Source: Rathayibacter agropyri (GTDB lineage Bacteria; Actinomycetota; Actinomycetes; Actinomycetales; Microbacteriaceae). From it: a stretch of DNA of 64,000 bases. How positions within the stretch are numbered: the first letter of the stretch is position 1; the number at the start of each line of letters is the position of its first letter. The notes below the pieces were generated by a model. That model searched no databases. It had not been told where the DNA came from and saw only the letters and a list, made by a program, of their open reading frames with translations. The stretch covers positions 1,128,475-1,192,474 of the forward strand of contig NZ_JABRPL010000001.1 in assembly GCF_013249015.1 (NCBI RefSeq), in the 5' to 3' direction. Below, piece after piece: positions 37,922 through 47,312 of the stretch. The translations under genes were made by a program, and so were the position numbers.

Positions 37922-39061
37922 CTACCTGGTCGTCGACCCGAGCCTGGGCAGGCGAGGCACGCCCGCCTCCGCTCCGGCTCCGGGCGGGACGACGACCTCC
38001 TGTGCCGCCGCGACGCGAGCGTCCCCGACGAGCACGGTGAGCTCGAGCTCGACGGGGACGGTGCGCTTGACGACGGCGAGAGCGATGGGGCCGTCCTCGT
38101 AGTGCCAGGCGCTAGAGGTGACGGTGCCGACCTCAACCGGTTCGCCGCCCTTGTGTGCAATGACGCTATCCCCGTGTCGGGGCAGCACCGAGTCAGAGCC
38201 GTCGAGCTGCAACAGCACGAGACGGCGGGGAGGATGGCCGAGGTTGTGCACCTTCGCCACCGTCTCCTGCCCGCGGTAGCAACCCTTGGCCAGGTGCACG
38301 CTCGAGCGGAGGAGGTCGAGTTCGTGCGGAAGGGAGCGCTCGTCAACCTCGGTGGCATGCCGTGGCCGCCACGCGGCGATCCGGAGCGCTTCGAGCGCGT
38401 CGGCACCGGCGAGGGTGACTCCGGCGGCAGCGGCACGGCCGTCGAGGCCATCGAGCGCGGCGCGCGGGACGAGGATCTCGCGGAGGTCCCAACCCGCTGC
38501 CGGATGCTCCGCGATGAGCGCGTATTGCCACCCGCCGGGCTGCACCTGGACCCACGGGTCGCGCCAGGCGATGGGGGCATCGCCGAGCTCGAGCACGAAG
38601 GCCAGAGCTGTCCCCTCTCCGAGGACCGCGAGGGTCGCGAACTCGTCGGTGCGCTCCGCCACCTCGACGCGGAGCAGGAACCGCATCCGGTCGAGCCAGG
38701 CCGCGAGGCCCGCGGTTTCGTCGCGGTCGAGCAGGAGCCACGCCGTGTTGCCATCGTCGACCAAGCGGATGACGTGCTCGATCCGACCGGACGGGTCGAG
38801 CAGGAGCGTCTCTGCACAGGCTCCGGGCTCGAGCCGGGAGACGGCCTGGCTGGTGAGCGAATCGAGCCAGGTGAGGCGGTCAGGTCCGGTGACGGTCACG
38901 ACTCCGCGGCCGGAGAGGTCGACGAGGGCGGTGCCAGCGGCGAGCGCCCGCTGCTCGCGGAACGGCTCGCCGTAGTGCGCGGCGACCCCGGGCTCGGCAG
39001 TACTCGTCGTTGCGACTGCGCCCGCGGCCGACAGCAACGGAGAGAGGACGTCAGTCGACAC
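37922..39061 (-). CDS. ygfZ: folate-binding YgfZ/GcvT-like protein
   Basis: GTG 39061 is chosen because it follows an AGGA element and begins VSTDVLSPLL. The 379-residue product shows the GcvT fold with FREQRALAAGTALVDLS and the YgfZ signature KGCYRGQETVAKVHN, whose cysteine is required in the family. YgfZ helps assemble or repair iron-sulfur clusters in a folate-dependent way. Its 5' end overlaps the 3' end of the upstream beta-barrel gene by 11 bases. Confidence 0.92.
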   Translation of the reverse strand: MSTDVLSPLLSAAGAVATTSTAEPGVAAHYGEPFREQRALAAGTALVDLSGRGVVTVTGPDRLTWLDSLTSQAVSRLEPGACAETLLLDPSGRIEHVIRLVDDGNTAWLLLDRDETAGLAAWLDRMRFLLRVEVAERTDEFATLAVLGEGTALAFVLELGDAPIAWRDPWVQVQPGGWQYALIAEHPAAGWDLREILVPRAALDGLDGRAAAAGVTLAGADALEALRIAAWRPRHATEVDERSLPHELDLLRSSVHLAKGCYRGQETVAKVHNLGHPPRRLVLLQLDGSDSVLPRHGDSVIAHKGGEPVEVGTVTSSAWHYEDGPIALAVVKRTVPVELELTVLVGDARVAAAQEVVVPPGAGAEAGVPRLPRLGSTTR

Positions 39062-39656
39062 GGGCGAGCCGTCCTGACGAGTGGGTGCGGAGCCCCTGAC
39101 CGAGCGCGGCGATATCCCACGCCCAGAGCAGATGGTCATCCACCAGGCCATACAGGCGCGTGGCGGCTGCATAGTCCTTCGCGGCGGCGGTGCGCATCAC
39201 GGCATCGGTGGCGAGGTCGATCCGCGGGCCCTTGACCTGCCCGAGGTAGAGCTCGCTGACGCCGTCGGGATGCACGAGGGAGACCTCGATGTCAAAGCCG
39301 CCGGCGGCGTTGCGCAGCGTCTCGACAGACTCCGCATCCGGGAACGCCGGAGCACCGCGCCCGGGGAGCATTGCCGGGCCGGCATCGGCGTCGGTCAGTG
39401 CACGGCTGAGTCGCCAGTAACCCATCTCGCTCACCAGCGGCCGATGATCACGTTCACCGTCATCGAGCAGCCAGGTGTAGGAGCTGTAGTTGAGGTAGGG
39501 AAGGCCGTCGTAGCTGAAGCTGATGCGGTGGCCGAACTCGGCCTGCACCGGCTCGTCGCCGACGGCGTAGTCGATGACTCCTGAGCCCTCCCAGACGCCG
39601 AGCAACCAGGAGAGGGGAACGAGCTCGGGCGGCAGGCCCGATGGAAGCGAGATCAC
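39051..39656 (-). CDS. FABP-like heme-binding beta-barrel protein (nitrobindin type)
   Basis: GTG 39656 (VISLPSGLPPELVPLSWLLG) starts a 201-residue product. WLLGVWEGSGVIDY is the actinobacterial FABP/nitrobindin motif G-x-W-x-G, followed by HRISFSYDG and YSSYTWLLDD. Near the C-terminus is the stretch TRLYGLVDDHLLWAWDIA. Nitrobindins bind heme in a ten-strand barrel and isomerise peroxynitrite; whether the heme His is present needs an alignment. Co-transcribed with ygfZ, as in mycobacteria. Confidence 0.85.
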   Translation of the reverse strand: MISLPSGLPPELVPLSWLLGVWEGSGVIDYAVGDEPVQAEFGHRISFSYDGLPYLNYSSYTWLLDDGERDHRPLVSEMGYWRLSRALTDADAGPAMLPGRGAPAFPDAESVETLRNAAGGFDIEVSLVHPDGVSELYLGQVKGPRIDLATDAVMRTAAAKDYAAATRLYGLVDDHLLWAWDIAALGQGLRTHSSGRLARVD

Positions 39657-39675
39657 ACCTGCTCCGGCGGCGCGG

Positions 39676-39786
39676 CTAGCTCTGGCCGCGGTAGAGCTTG
39701 TAGACGACCACGCCCGAAACCCATGCGATGGAGAGGGAGGCGAGCCCGAGCAGTCCGAGGTAAAAGAGTTCCAGGGCGAGAAGCAT
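39676..39786 (-). CDS. 36-residue single-helix membrane protein
   Basis: ATG at 39786-39784 is preceded by TAGGA at a good distance. The frame reads MLLALELFYLGLLGLASL, then a second half ending VVYKLYRGQS before TAG at 39678-39676. It is one membrane-spanning helix with a basic C-terminus. The frame lies 19 bases upstream of the FABP-like gene on the same strand. I recognise no characterised family; similar tiny proteins are easily missed by gene callers. Confidence 0.6.
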   Translation of the reverse strand: MLLALELFYLGLLGLASLSIAWVSGVVVYKLYRGQS

Positions 39787-39837
39787 GCCGCCATCCTACC
39801 CGCGAGCACTGTCACGGATGTGGGTCAGGAGGGACGC

Positions 39838-40098
39838 TCAGGCGGGCAGCAGCAGCGCGATTCCGCTGGCAATCGCGACGAGCACCATCGCGCCGACGAT
39901 GCTGGTCATCGCGCGCACGAGGTAGCCGTCCGCGCGAGCGACGGCAAGCTGCACAGCGAACGTCGCGAGCACGCAGCCGCCGAAGGTCAACGCGAGCCAG
40001 AGCAACCGAGACGCCGGAGCGGCGACGGCCAGTGTCACGACGGAACCCACGATCGCGAGCGCCCAGACGACGCCGATTCCCACCCGATCCCTGCTCAT
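39838..40098 (-). CDS. small three-helix membrane protein
   Basis: An 86-residue hydrophobic product with predicted helices at about 8-28, 33-53 and 60-84, and loop ARADGYLVRAMTS. Function unknown. It is divergent from the GlnR-like regulator and upstream of the 36-residue gene; all minus-strand genes here may form one transcript. Confidence 0.75.
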   Translation of the reverse strand: MSRDRVGIGVVWALAIVGSVVTLAVAAPASRLLWLALTFGGCVLATFAVQLAVARADGYLVRAMTSIVGAMVLVAIASGIALLLPA

Positions 40099-40173
40099 CC
40101 GTCAATTGTGCCCTAGGCGATCCGTCCTCCCAGCCCGCCGCTAGTATGGCGGGCAGACCATTCTGGAGGATCC

Positions 40174-40863
40174 GTGGCGCAGTTGTTGATACTGACCTCG
40201 GCGGGAGGCGCAGACGTGCTCCCCGCACTGGGACTGCTCAGCCACAAGACGAAGCAGATCCCCGCCGAACCGGCGCAGCTCGTGAACGCCCCGAGTTGCG
40301 ACCTCATTTTCGTAGACGCCCGCCGGAACCTCGCGAGCGCTAAATCGCTCTGCAAGATCCTCACGACGACCGGAATCACCGTCCCGCTCATCCTGATCCT
40401 CACCGAGGGCGGGCTCACGGCTGTCTCCGCCGACTGGGGCGTCAACGACGTTATCCTCGACTCCGCGGGCCCCGCGGAGGTCGACGCCCGCATTCGCCTC
40501 GTCATCGGTCGTCTCGCGCAGGAGCAGTCGACCTCGCGCATCCAGGCGTCGGGAGTCGTCATCGACGAGGCGAGCTACTCGGCGAAGGTGCACGGGCGCC
40601 CGCTCGATCTGACCTTCAAGGAGTTCGAGCTCCTCCGCTTCTTCGCCTCGCACCCCTCCCGGGTCTTTACGCGGGAGCAGCTGCTCAGCGAGGTCTGGGG
40701 CTATGACTACTTCGGGGGAACGCGCACGGTCGACGTGCACGTGCGAAGGCTGCGGGCAAAGCTCGGCGATCTGGAGTCGCTGATCGGCACGGTCCGCAAC
40801 GTCGGATACCGGTTCAACGTGTACGAAGAGGACAATGAGCGAGTCGCTCAACCTGTCCGTTGA
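40174..40863 (+). CDS. glnR: GlnR-like winged-helix response regulator
   Basis: GTG 40174 is preceded by GGAGGAT. The 229-residue product matches actinobacterial GlnR. The atypical receiver has an Asp in [20 protein letters not shown] but lacks the usual acidic pocket. The OmpR-type DNA-binding domain has [22 protein letters not shown] and [16 protein letters not shown]. GlnR is an orphan regulator of nitrogen metabolism. The 3' end overlaps mshD by 29 bases, the same gene order as in mycobacteria (Rv0818-Rv0819). Confidence 0.85.
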   Translation: MAQLLILTSAGGADVLPALGLLSHKTKQIPAEPAQLVNAPSCDLIFVDARRNLASAKSLCKILTTTGITVPLILILTEGGLTAVSADWGVNDVILDSAGPAEVDARIRLVIGRLAQEQSTSRIQASGVVIDEASYSAKVHGRPLDLTFKEFELLRFFASHPSRVFTREQLLSEVWGYDYFGGTRTVDVHVRRLRAKLGDLESLIGTVRNVGYRFNVYEEDNERVAQPVR

Positions 40864-41716
40864 GGATCTGGCCGATCCCGCCATCGCAGCCGCCCTCGAG
40901 CACCTCATCGGGCGCGCCGCCTGGTTCGATCGGCAGCCCCCTTTTAGCGACCAGACCCTCGTCGATGCGCGCACCGGCTCCCGCACCCTGCTCGTGGGCC
41001 TGCGCGCCGACGTGGTGGTTGCCGCGGCGATCCTCGGGCAGGGCGAGCTCGAATTCGTGGTCGATCCGGAGTGGCGCGGAGTCGGCTTCGGCACCGCCGC
41101 GCTCGAGCAGGTGCTCGCGAGCGGCCGCACAGGGCTCCTCGCCTGGGCGCACGGCGATCATCCCGCGGCCCGCGCGCTTGCCGAGTCGCACGGCTTCGCG
41201 CCCGTGCGAACCCTCCTTCATCTGGTGCTGGACCCCCTCGCCGCGCCTGAGGTGCGCGTGCCGGAGGGATTCGTCCTGTCCGACGCGCGTGATCTCGACG
41301 CGGCCGAATGGGTCGCCGTGAACGCCCGGGTGTTCGCCGCGCACCCCGAGCAAGGCCGGCTCACGGAGGGCGACCTCGCCGCCCGGCGTGCAGAGCCGTG
41401 GTTTGACGAGGGCGACTTCCTCCTCCTCCGTGATGCAGCCGGCACTCTGGTCGGCTACGACTGGCTCAAGATCGAGCCTGGCTCAACGACCGGCGAAATC
41501 TATGTGCTCGGCGTCGCTCCGGAGGTGGCGGGCCGTGGGCTCGGACGCTCACTTCTCGGGGCCGGTCTCGCCCGGATGCTGGAGCGCGGCTGCACGACGG
41601 CGGATCTGTACGTCGAGGCCGAGAACCGCTCGGCGGTGGCGCTGTACCGCTCACTGGGCTTCGCCGATGCCTCCACCGATGTGCAGTACGTGCAGCGCGC
41701 AGCGCCGGTGCGCTGA
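40835..41716 (+). CDS. mshD: mycothiol synthase (acetyl-CoA:Cys-GlcN-Ins acetyltransferase)
   Basis: MshD performs the last step of mycothiol synthesis, acetylating the cysteine amine. The 293-residue protein has two tandem GNAT domains. The N-terminal one has [20 protein letters not shown]. The active C-terminal one has [25 protein letters not shown] and [19 protein letters not shown]. It overlaps the upstream regulator gene. Its presence identifies a mycothiol-making actinobacterium. Confidence 0.95.
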   Translation: MSESLNLSVEDLADPAIAAALEHLIGRAAWFDRQPPFSDQTLVDARTGSRTLLVGLRADVVVAAAILGQGELEFVVDPEWRGVGFGTAALEQVLASGRTGLLAWAHGDHPAARALAESHGFAPVRTLLHLVLDPLAAPEVRVPEGFVLSDARDLDAAEWVAVNARVFAAHPEQGRLTEGDLAARRAEPWFDEGDFLLLRDAAGTLVGYDWLKIEPGSTTGEIYVLGVAPEVAGRGLGRSLLGAGLARMLERGCTTADLYVEAENRSAVALYRSLGFADASTDVQYVQRAAPVR

Positions 41717-41750
41717 GCCACCGCTCCTCCACAGGCTCTTCCTCGCCGCC

Positions 41751-41772
41751 GTTCATCCGGCATTCACGGTGC
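41751..41772 (+). promoter_or_regulatory. candidate PHO box upstream of ppk
   Basis: Adjacent 11-base direct repeats GTTCATCCGGC and ATTCACGGTGC lie 40 bases before the ppk ATG. They match the actinobacterial PHO-box unit GTTCACCCGGC (PhoP/RegX3) with few differences. Confidence 0.6.
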
Positions 41773-41811
41773 ACGGCACGGACCGACCGGGCGCGGTGCC
41801 AGGATGGTCGC

Positions 41812-44016
41812 ATGGACGGCGACAACCTACTTCTCGAAGACGGACTGAGCGATGAACTCGACGACGACTTCGACGATGAGGAGGAACACTCGGACCCCCT
41901 GCTCCCCGACGACCGCTACCTCGACCGCGAGCTGAGCTGGCTCGCCTTCAACCAGCGGGTGCTCGAGCTGGCCGAGGATCCGCTGGTACCGGCCCTCGAG
42001 CGGGCGAATTTCCTGGCGATCTTCTCGTCCAACCTCGACGAGTTCTTCATGGTCCGGGTCGCGGGTCTCAAGCGCCGCATCCTCACCGGCCTCGCTCTGC
42101 CGACGAACATCGGGCGTGTCCCCGTCGATGTGCTCACCGACATCTCCGAGAAGGCACATCTCCTGCAGCAGCGCCACTCCCGCGCGTTCAAGGAGCTGGT
42201 CGAGCCGGCCCTGCGCGACGGCGGTATCGACCTCGTGCGCTGGGACGAACTCAGCGATGCGGAGCGGACGGTGCTCGACGACTACTTCTCGGCGCAGGTG
42301 TTTCCCGTGCTCATGCCGCTCGCGGTCGATCCGGCGCATCCGTTCCCCTACATCTCTGGCCTCTCGCTCAACCTCTCGGTGCGAGTGCGCAACCCGAAGA
42401 CGCAGAAGGTCGAGTTCGCCCGCCTCAAGGTGCCGCAGATGTTGCCCCGCTTCGTGCGGATCGCAGGCGTGGCCGGACCGGGCACGCCCATGCGCTTCAT
42501 CTCGCTCGAAGATTTGATTGCTAATCAGCTCGACGACCTGTTCCCCGGGATGGAGATCCTCGATCACCACGTGTTCCGCGTGACCCGCAATGAGGATGTC
42601 GAGGTCGACGAGGACGAGACCGAGAACCTGATCAAGGCGCTCGAGAAGGAGTTGCTGCGCCGCCGGTTCGGCCCGCCCATCCGCCTCGAGGTCACCGACG
42701 ATATGGACGACGAGACTCTCGGCCTGCTGGTGCGCGAACTCGACATCACGACCCAGGAGGTCTACAAGCTCCCGGCTCCGCTCGATCTCAGCGGGTTGTT
42801 CAGCCTGCAGAAGATCGACCGCCCCGACCTCAAGTACCCCAACCACGTCCCTACCACTGCGGTGCAGCTCTCGCCGAGCGAGCCCAACCAGCGGCAGGAC
42901 ATCTTCAAGGCGGTCTCACGGGGGGACGTGCTGCTGCACCACCCCTACGAGTCGTTCGCGACCAGCGTGCAGTCGTTCCTTGAGCAGGCGGCAGCCGATC
43001 CGGACGTGCTCGCGATCAAGCAGACGCTGTACCGCACCTCTGGCGACTCCCCCATCGTGGAGGCTCTGATTGACGCGGCCGAGTCGGGCAAGCAGGTACT
43101 CGCACTGGTCGAGATCAAGGCCCGCTTCGATGAGCAGGCGAACATCTCGTGGGCGCGCAAGCTCGAGAAGGCGGGCGTGCACGTGGTCTATGGGCTCGTC
43201 GGGCTCAAGACGCACTGCAAACTCGCGCTCGTCATCCGCCAGGAGAAGGGCGGGGTGCTCCGCCATTACTCCCACATCGGCACAGGCAACTACAACCCGA
43301 AGACGTCCCGAATCTATGAGGATCTCGGCCTTCTCACCGCTGATCCCGAGGTCGGCAAAGACCTCACGCGCCTGTTCAACGAGCTTTCGGGCTACGCGAT
43401 TGAAAAGAAGTTCAAGCGCCTGCTCGTCGCGCCGCGCCACCTCCGCAAAGGCCTGCTCAAGCGGATCGCCGTCGAGACCGAGAACGCGCGGGCGGGCCGT
43501 CCCTCCGGCATCCGGATCAAGGTCAACTCGATTGTCGACGAAGCCGTGATCGACGCCCTCTACCGGGCAAGCCAGGCCGGCGTGCCGGTCGACGTCTGGG
43601 TGCGCGGAATCTGCGGGCTGAAGCCCGGGCAGGAAGGTCTCTCCGAGAGCATCCGGGTGCGCTCGATCCTCGGACGCTACCTCGAGCACTCGCGCATCTT
43701 CAGCTTCGTCAATGGCGGCGAGCCCGACGTTTTCATCGGCAGCGCCGACATGATGCACCGCAATCTCGATCGCCGCGTCGAGGCGCTGGTGCGGATCGTC
43801 GAGCCCGCGCACCTCAGCGAGATCGACGACATGTTCGAGCGCGCGATGGACGAGCGCACCGCATCCTGGTGGCTCGGGCCCGACGGAGTGTGGTCGCGAC
43901 ACCACCTCGACGGGGACGGCGCCCCGCTGGCCGACTTGCAGAACCAGCTGATGCAGCACATCACCCACCGCAAGCGCACAGCAACGCGCTCCGCCAACCG
44001 GGCTTCCGGCCGCTGA
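41812..44016 (+). CDS. ppk: polyphosphate kinase 1
   Basis: A 734-residue enzyme that reversibly polymerises the gamma phosphate of ATP into polyphosphate. Motifs: [66 protein letters not shown]. The autophosphorylated His region is [11 protein letters not shown], with [12 protein letters not shown] and a second HKD-like motif [14 protein letters not shown]. The acidic N-terminus (about 25 residues, Asp/Glu-rich) is an extension. A PHO box precedes it and a NUDIX/phosphatase gene follows after 4 bases. Confidence 0.98.
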   Translation: MDGDNLLLEDGLSDELDDDFDDEEEHSDPLLPDDRYLDRELSWLAFNQRVLELAEDPLVPALERANFLAIFSSNLDEFFMVRVAGLKRRILTGLALPTNIGRVPVDVLTDISEKAHLLQQRHSRAFKELVEPALRDGGIDLVRWDELSDAERTVLDDYFSAQVFPVLMPLAVDPAHPFPYISGLSLNLSVRVRNPKTQKVEFARLKVPQMLPRFVRIAGVAGPGTPMRFISLEDLIANQLDDLFPGMEILDHHVFRVTRNEDVEVDEDETENLIKALEKELLRRRFGPPIRLEVTDDMDDETLGLLVRELDITTQEVYKLPAPLDLSGLFSLQKIDRPDLKYPNHVPTTAVQLSPSEPNQRQDIFKAVSRGDVLLHHPYESFATSVQSFLEQAAADPDVLAIKQTLYRTSGDSPIVEALIDAAESGKQVLALVEIKARFDEQANISWARKLEKAGVHVVYGLVGLKTHCKLALVIRQEKGGVLRHYSHIGTGNYNPKTSRIYEDLGLLTADPEVGKDLTRLFNELSGYAIEKKFKRLLVAPRHLRKGLLKRIAVETENARAGRPSGIRIKVNSIVDEAVIDALYRASQAGVPVDVWVRGICGLKPGQEGLSESIRVRSILGRYLEHSRIFSFVNGGEPDVFIGSADMMHRNLDRRVEALVRIVEPAHLSEIDDMFERAMDERTASWWLGPDGVWSRHHLDGDGAPLADLQNQLMQHITHRKRTATRSANRASGR

Positions 44017-44020
44017 CGCC

Positions 44021-44956
44021 GTGACAGGCACCGTGTATGCAGCAGGGGCCGTGTGCTGGCGGATCATCGAGGGGAGGCCGCACGTCCTCGTGATCCATCG
44101 CCCGCACCGGAGGGACGTCAGCCTGCCCAAGGGCAAGGTGGATGCCGGAGAGTCCCTCCCCGAGACCGCAGTGCGCGAGATTCGAGAAGAGACGGGGCTC
44201 GCCGTCGCCCTCGGCGTGCCCCTCGGCTGCACCGAGTACTCGCTCCCGAACGGGCGTCCGAAGGCCGTGTACTACTGGGCTGCGCAGGTGACCGAGAAGG
44301 CGGTGCTCGCCTCCGACTTCCTCCCCAACGACGAGGTCGAGGCTCTTGAGTGGGTCACCGTAAAGCGGGCCCGGAGCTACCTGACGTACCCGCACGACGT
44401 CACGATTGTCGACGAGTTCGCCCGCATTGCCGCGCGCGGGGTGCTCGACACCTTCGCGATCGTGGTGCTTCGGCACGCAAAAGCCGTTCCTGCCAGCTCC
44501 TGGGAAGGCCGCGACTCCACCCGCCGACTCACGCAACGCGGGCGCGCGGAAGCGGACGCCGCGGCCCGAGCGGTGGCTGCCTGGGGGCCACGTCGGCTGA
44601 TCTCGAGCACCGCTAAGCGCTGCCGGTCAACGGTCGCGCCGCTCGCGACACTGCTCAAGAAGGACGTCCGCCTCCACGACGAGATCAGTCAGGAGGCGCA
44701 GGGGAACGCTCCCGCCGACCTCCGTGCCCTGATCGGCAAGCGCGTGCGCGCCCGCAAAACCACGGTGCTCTGCAGCCACCGCCCGGTGATTCCCGAGATC
44801 CTGCGCGAAATCGCCCTCGCCACCGCGACTCCGCTTGGCCCTTATCTTGACGAGGCGTCGGCGCTGCCCACTGGCGGCTTCGCCGTGGTGCATCTCTCGA
44901 CCGAGCACCCGGGCTCCGGCATCGTCGCAGTGGAGACACACTCGCCGCTGGCCTGA
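44021..44956 (+). CDS. MutT1-like NUDIX hydrolase fused to a histidine phosphatase domain
   Basis: The 311-residue fusion has an N-terminal NUDIX domain with the box GKVDAGESLPETAVREIREE-type sequence (about 37-58). A C-terminal SixA-like histidine phosphatase domain follows from about 145 (VVLRHAKAVP, STAKRCRSTVAPL, VLCSHRPVI). Mycobacterial MutT1 has the same layout and degrades 8-oxo-GTP/dGTP. It starts 4 bases after ppk, the order seen in mycobacteria, so sanitation of oxidised nucleotides or diadenosine polyphosphates is likely. Confidence 0.92.
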   Translation: MTGTVYAAGAVCWRIIEGRPHVLVIHRPHRRDVSLPKGKVDAGESLPETAVREIREETGLAVALGVPLGCTEYSLPNGRPKAVYYWAAQVTEKAVLASDFLPNDEVEALEWVTVKRARSYLTYPHDVTIVDEFARIAARGVLDTFAIVVLRHAKAVPASSWEGRDSTRRLTQRGRAEADAAARAVAAWGPRRLISSTAKRCRSTVAPLATLLKKDVRLHDEISQEAQGNAPADLRALIGKRVRARKTTVLCSHRPVIPEILREIALATATPLGPYLDEASALPTGGFAVVHLSTEHPGSGIVAVETHSPLA

Positions 44957-44985
44957 AGCCCGTCTCAGCGCTTCGGAGGACCCGC

Positions 44986-45007
44986 GTTTACCGCGCGTTC
45001 ACCGAGC
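44986..45007 (+). promoter_or_regulatory. PHO box upstream of pstS
   Basis: Adjacent 11-base direct repeats GTTTACCGCGC and GTTCACCGAGC lie about 98 bases before the pstS start. They fit the PhoP/RegX3 site consensus of GTTCACC repeats in helical phase. Confidence 0.7.
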
Positions 45008-45104
45008 GGACGGTGCGAGGACACGACGTCTCACTACTCTCGCTCCCGGGCTGCACCAGGCCCTGTTCTGTTTTCCCCGCTTTTCCTACCCGAAAGGGAT
45101 ACTT

Positions 45105-46205
45105 GTGAGATTCTCGCGTCTCGGCCAGGCGGCCGTCGTCGCCGCCGTCGCAGCGATCACGCTGACGTCCTGCGCTGCCAACGAGGCACCGGCCGCAGGC
45201 GGCAGCTCCGGCTCCGCCACCACCTCCACGCTTTCGGGCACCATCACCGGCATCGGCTCCTCCGCTCAGGGCACCGCGCAGACCACCTGGGCCGCCGCGT
45301 TCCAGACCGCGAACCCGGGCGTCACCGTCAACTACGACCCTCAGGGCTCGGGCGCCGGCCGCACCAGCTTCATCAACGGCGCCGCGGACTACGCCGGTTC
45401 CGACTCCGCTCTCAAGAACGACGAGCTCGCCGGCACCTTCGCCGCCTGCGCGCCCAACAGCAAGCCGATCGACCTGCCGGTCTACATCTCGCCGATCGCG
45501 GTCATCTTCAACGTGGAGGGTGTCAAGGAGCTCAAGCTCGACGCGGCCACCATCGCCGGCATCTTCAAGGGCACCATCACCACGTGGGACGCTCCGGAGA
45601 TCAAGGCTTTGAACCCCGACGCCACCCTCCCCAGCGCGAACATCACCTCGGTGCACCGCTCGGACGACTCGGGCACCACGCAGAACTTCACCGACTACCT
45701 CGCGGCCACCGCGAGCGACGTCTGGGACGCTCCTGCGGCGCAGACCTTCCCCTACCAGAGCGGTGACGGCGCCAAGGGCACCTCCGGTGTTGTGGACGCC
45801 GTCAAGAACGGCACCAACACGATTGGCTATGCCGACGAGTCCGGCGCCAAGGGCATGGCCATGGCCCAGCTGAAGGTCGGCGACGCGTTCTCGACCATTT
45901 CGGCCGATGGAGCGGCGGCTGTCGTCGCCGCCTCGCCGATCGCCGAGGGCCGCGAGGCGAACGACCTCGCGATCAAGATCAACCGCACCGGCACGGAGGC
46001 GAATGCCTGGCCGATGGTCCTGGTCAGCTACCTGATCGTCTGCCAGGAGTACTCGGACGCCGAGAAGGGCGAGGTCATCAAGCAGTTTGCCTCGTATATC
46101 GCGAGCGAGGAGGGCCAGGAGGCCGCCGCCGCTCAGGCCGGTTCCGCGCCGCTGAGTTCGGACCTCTCGGCCACAGTCGCTACCGCGATCACATCGATCA
46201 AGTAG
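45105..46205 (+). CDS. pstS: phosphate ABC transporter substrate-binding lipoprotein
   Basis: GTG 45105 follows GAAAGGGA; the longer frame upstream runs through the PHO box and is rejected. The 366-residue product has a lipoprotein signal peptide with lipobox LTSC. The mature protein has the phosphate-site motifs GIGSSAQGTAQTTW, the PstS sequence DPQGSGAGRTSFINGAADYAG-type (about 83-103), HRSDDSGTTQNFTDYL and SVVDAV-like GTSGVVDAV. It captures inorganic phosphate for PstCAB. A hairpin follows before pstC. Confidence 0.97.
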   Translation: MRFSRLGQAAVVAAVAAITLTSCAANEAPAAGGSSGSATTSTLSGTITGIGSSAQGTAQTTWAAAFQTANPGVTVNYDPQGSGAGRTSFINGAADYAGSDSALKNDELAGTFAACAPNSKPIDLPVYISPIAVIFNVEGVKELKLDAATIAGIFKGTITTWDAPEIKALNPDATLPSANITSVHRSDDSGTTQNFTDYLAATASDVWDAPAAQTFPYQSGDGAKGTSGVVDAVKNGTNTIGYADESGAKGMAMAQLKVGDAFSTISADGAAAVVAASPIAEGREANDLAIKINRTGTEANAWPMVLVSYLIVCQEYSDAEKGEVIKQFASYIASEEGQEAAAAQAGSAPLSSDLSATVATAITSIK

Positions 46206-46213
46206 TCCCACTG

Positions 46214-46255
46214 GCAGGGCCCGTCTCGCAGCACCGTCTGCGGGACGGGCCCTGC
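46214..46255 (+). terminator. pstS-pstC intercistronic hairpin
   Basis: Two 18-base arms (46214-46231 and 46238-46255) pair with one mismatch around a 6-base loop, 8 bases after the pstS stop. It probably acts as a partial terminator or RNA stabiliser, giving more PstS than PstCAB. Confidence 0.75.
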
Positions 46256-46370
46256 ATGTGCCGGGGTTCGACTCCCCCGAATCGCCTTCCGAGCCCTAGC
46301 ATCTCCCCTGTGCACACCGCCTTATTCGGGCGCACCGCCGAACCACCTCGTCTGAAGAGAGTCCCCTGGA

Positions 46371-47312
46371 ATGGCAACTGAGACCGTCGTCCGCCCGAAG
46401 GCGAAGGTGCGCGTCGGAGATCGGGTCTTCTCGATCTCGACCGTCGCCGCCGGCTCCCTCATCCTCCTCGTCCTCGCTGCCGTCGCGATCTTTCTCATCG
46501 CGCAGTCGATCCCCGCGTTCACCGCGCCGGCCGCCAGCCTCCCGGGCGACGCGACGAGCTTCTGGGCCTACGTCGGTCCCCTAGTGTTCGGCACGATCTG
46601 GTCGGCGGTCATCGCCCTGGTGATCGCTCTGCCGCTGTCGATCGCGATCGCACTCTTCATCTCGCACTACGCGCCGCGCCGCATCGCCATTGCGCTGGGC
46701 TACGTCGTCGACCTGCTGGCCGCTGTGCCCTCGGTTGTCTTCGGCCTCTGGGGCGCGACCGTGCTCGCACCGATGGTGCAGCCGTTTTACCTCTTCCTCA
46801 ACGTGAACATCGGCTGGTTCCCGCTCTTCGGCGGCCAAGCCTCGGGCACGGGCAAGACGATCCTCACCGCCTCCGTCGTGCTGGCCGTGATGGTCATCCC
46901 GATCATTACGGCGGTCTGCCGCGAGATCTTCCTCCAGGCTCCGCGCCTGCACGAGGAGGCGGCTCTGGCGCTCGGCGCCACCCGCTGGGAGATGATCCGC
47001 ATGGCCGTCCTCCCCTTCGGCGCCCCCGGAATCGTCTCGGCCGCGATGCTCGGCCTTGGCCGTGCTCTCGGTGAGACGCTCGCCGTCGCGATGGTGCTCT
47101 CGCCTGCAACGGTCGTCTCGTTCCTCCTGCTCACCTCGCAGAACTCGAACACCATCGCCGCGAACATCGCGCTGCAGTTCCCGGAGGCCAGCGGGGTCGG
47201 CGTGAACGTGCTCGTCGCTTCGGGCCTGATCCTCTTCGTCATCACCCTCGTCGTGAACTCGTTCGCACGGTTCATCGTCAATCGCCGCAAGGCCTTCTCG
47301 GGAGCCAACTGA
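46371..47312 (+). CDS. pstC: phosphate ABC transporter permease PstC
   Basis: A 313-residue permease with six predicted helices. The cytoplasmic EAA loop (HEEAALALGATRWEMIRMAVLPFGAPGI) touches the ATPase. PstC features SVVFGLWG and GRALGETLAVAMVL are present. The stop overlaps the pstA start (TGATG), so the two permeases are coupled. Confidence 0.96.
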   Translation: MATETVVRPKAKVRVGDRVFSISTVAAGSLILLVLAAVAIFLIAQSIPAFTAPAASLPGDATSFWAYVGPLVFGTIWSAVIALVIALPLSIAIALFISHYAPRRIAIALGYVVDLLAAVPSVVFGLWGATVLAPMVQPFYLFLNVNIGWFPLFGGQASGTGKTILTASVVLAVMVIPIITAVCREIFLQAPRLHEEAALALGATRWEMIRMAVLPFGAPGIVSAAMLGLGRALGETLAVAMVLSPATVVSFLLLTSQNSNTIAANIALQFPEASGVGVNVLVASGLILFVITLVVNSFARFIVNRRKAFSGAN

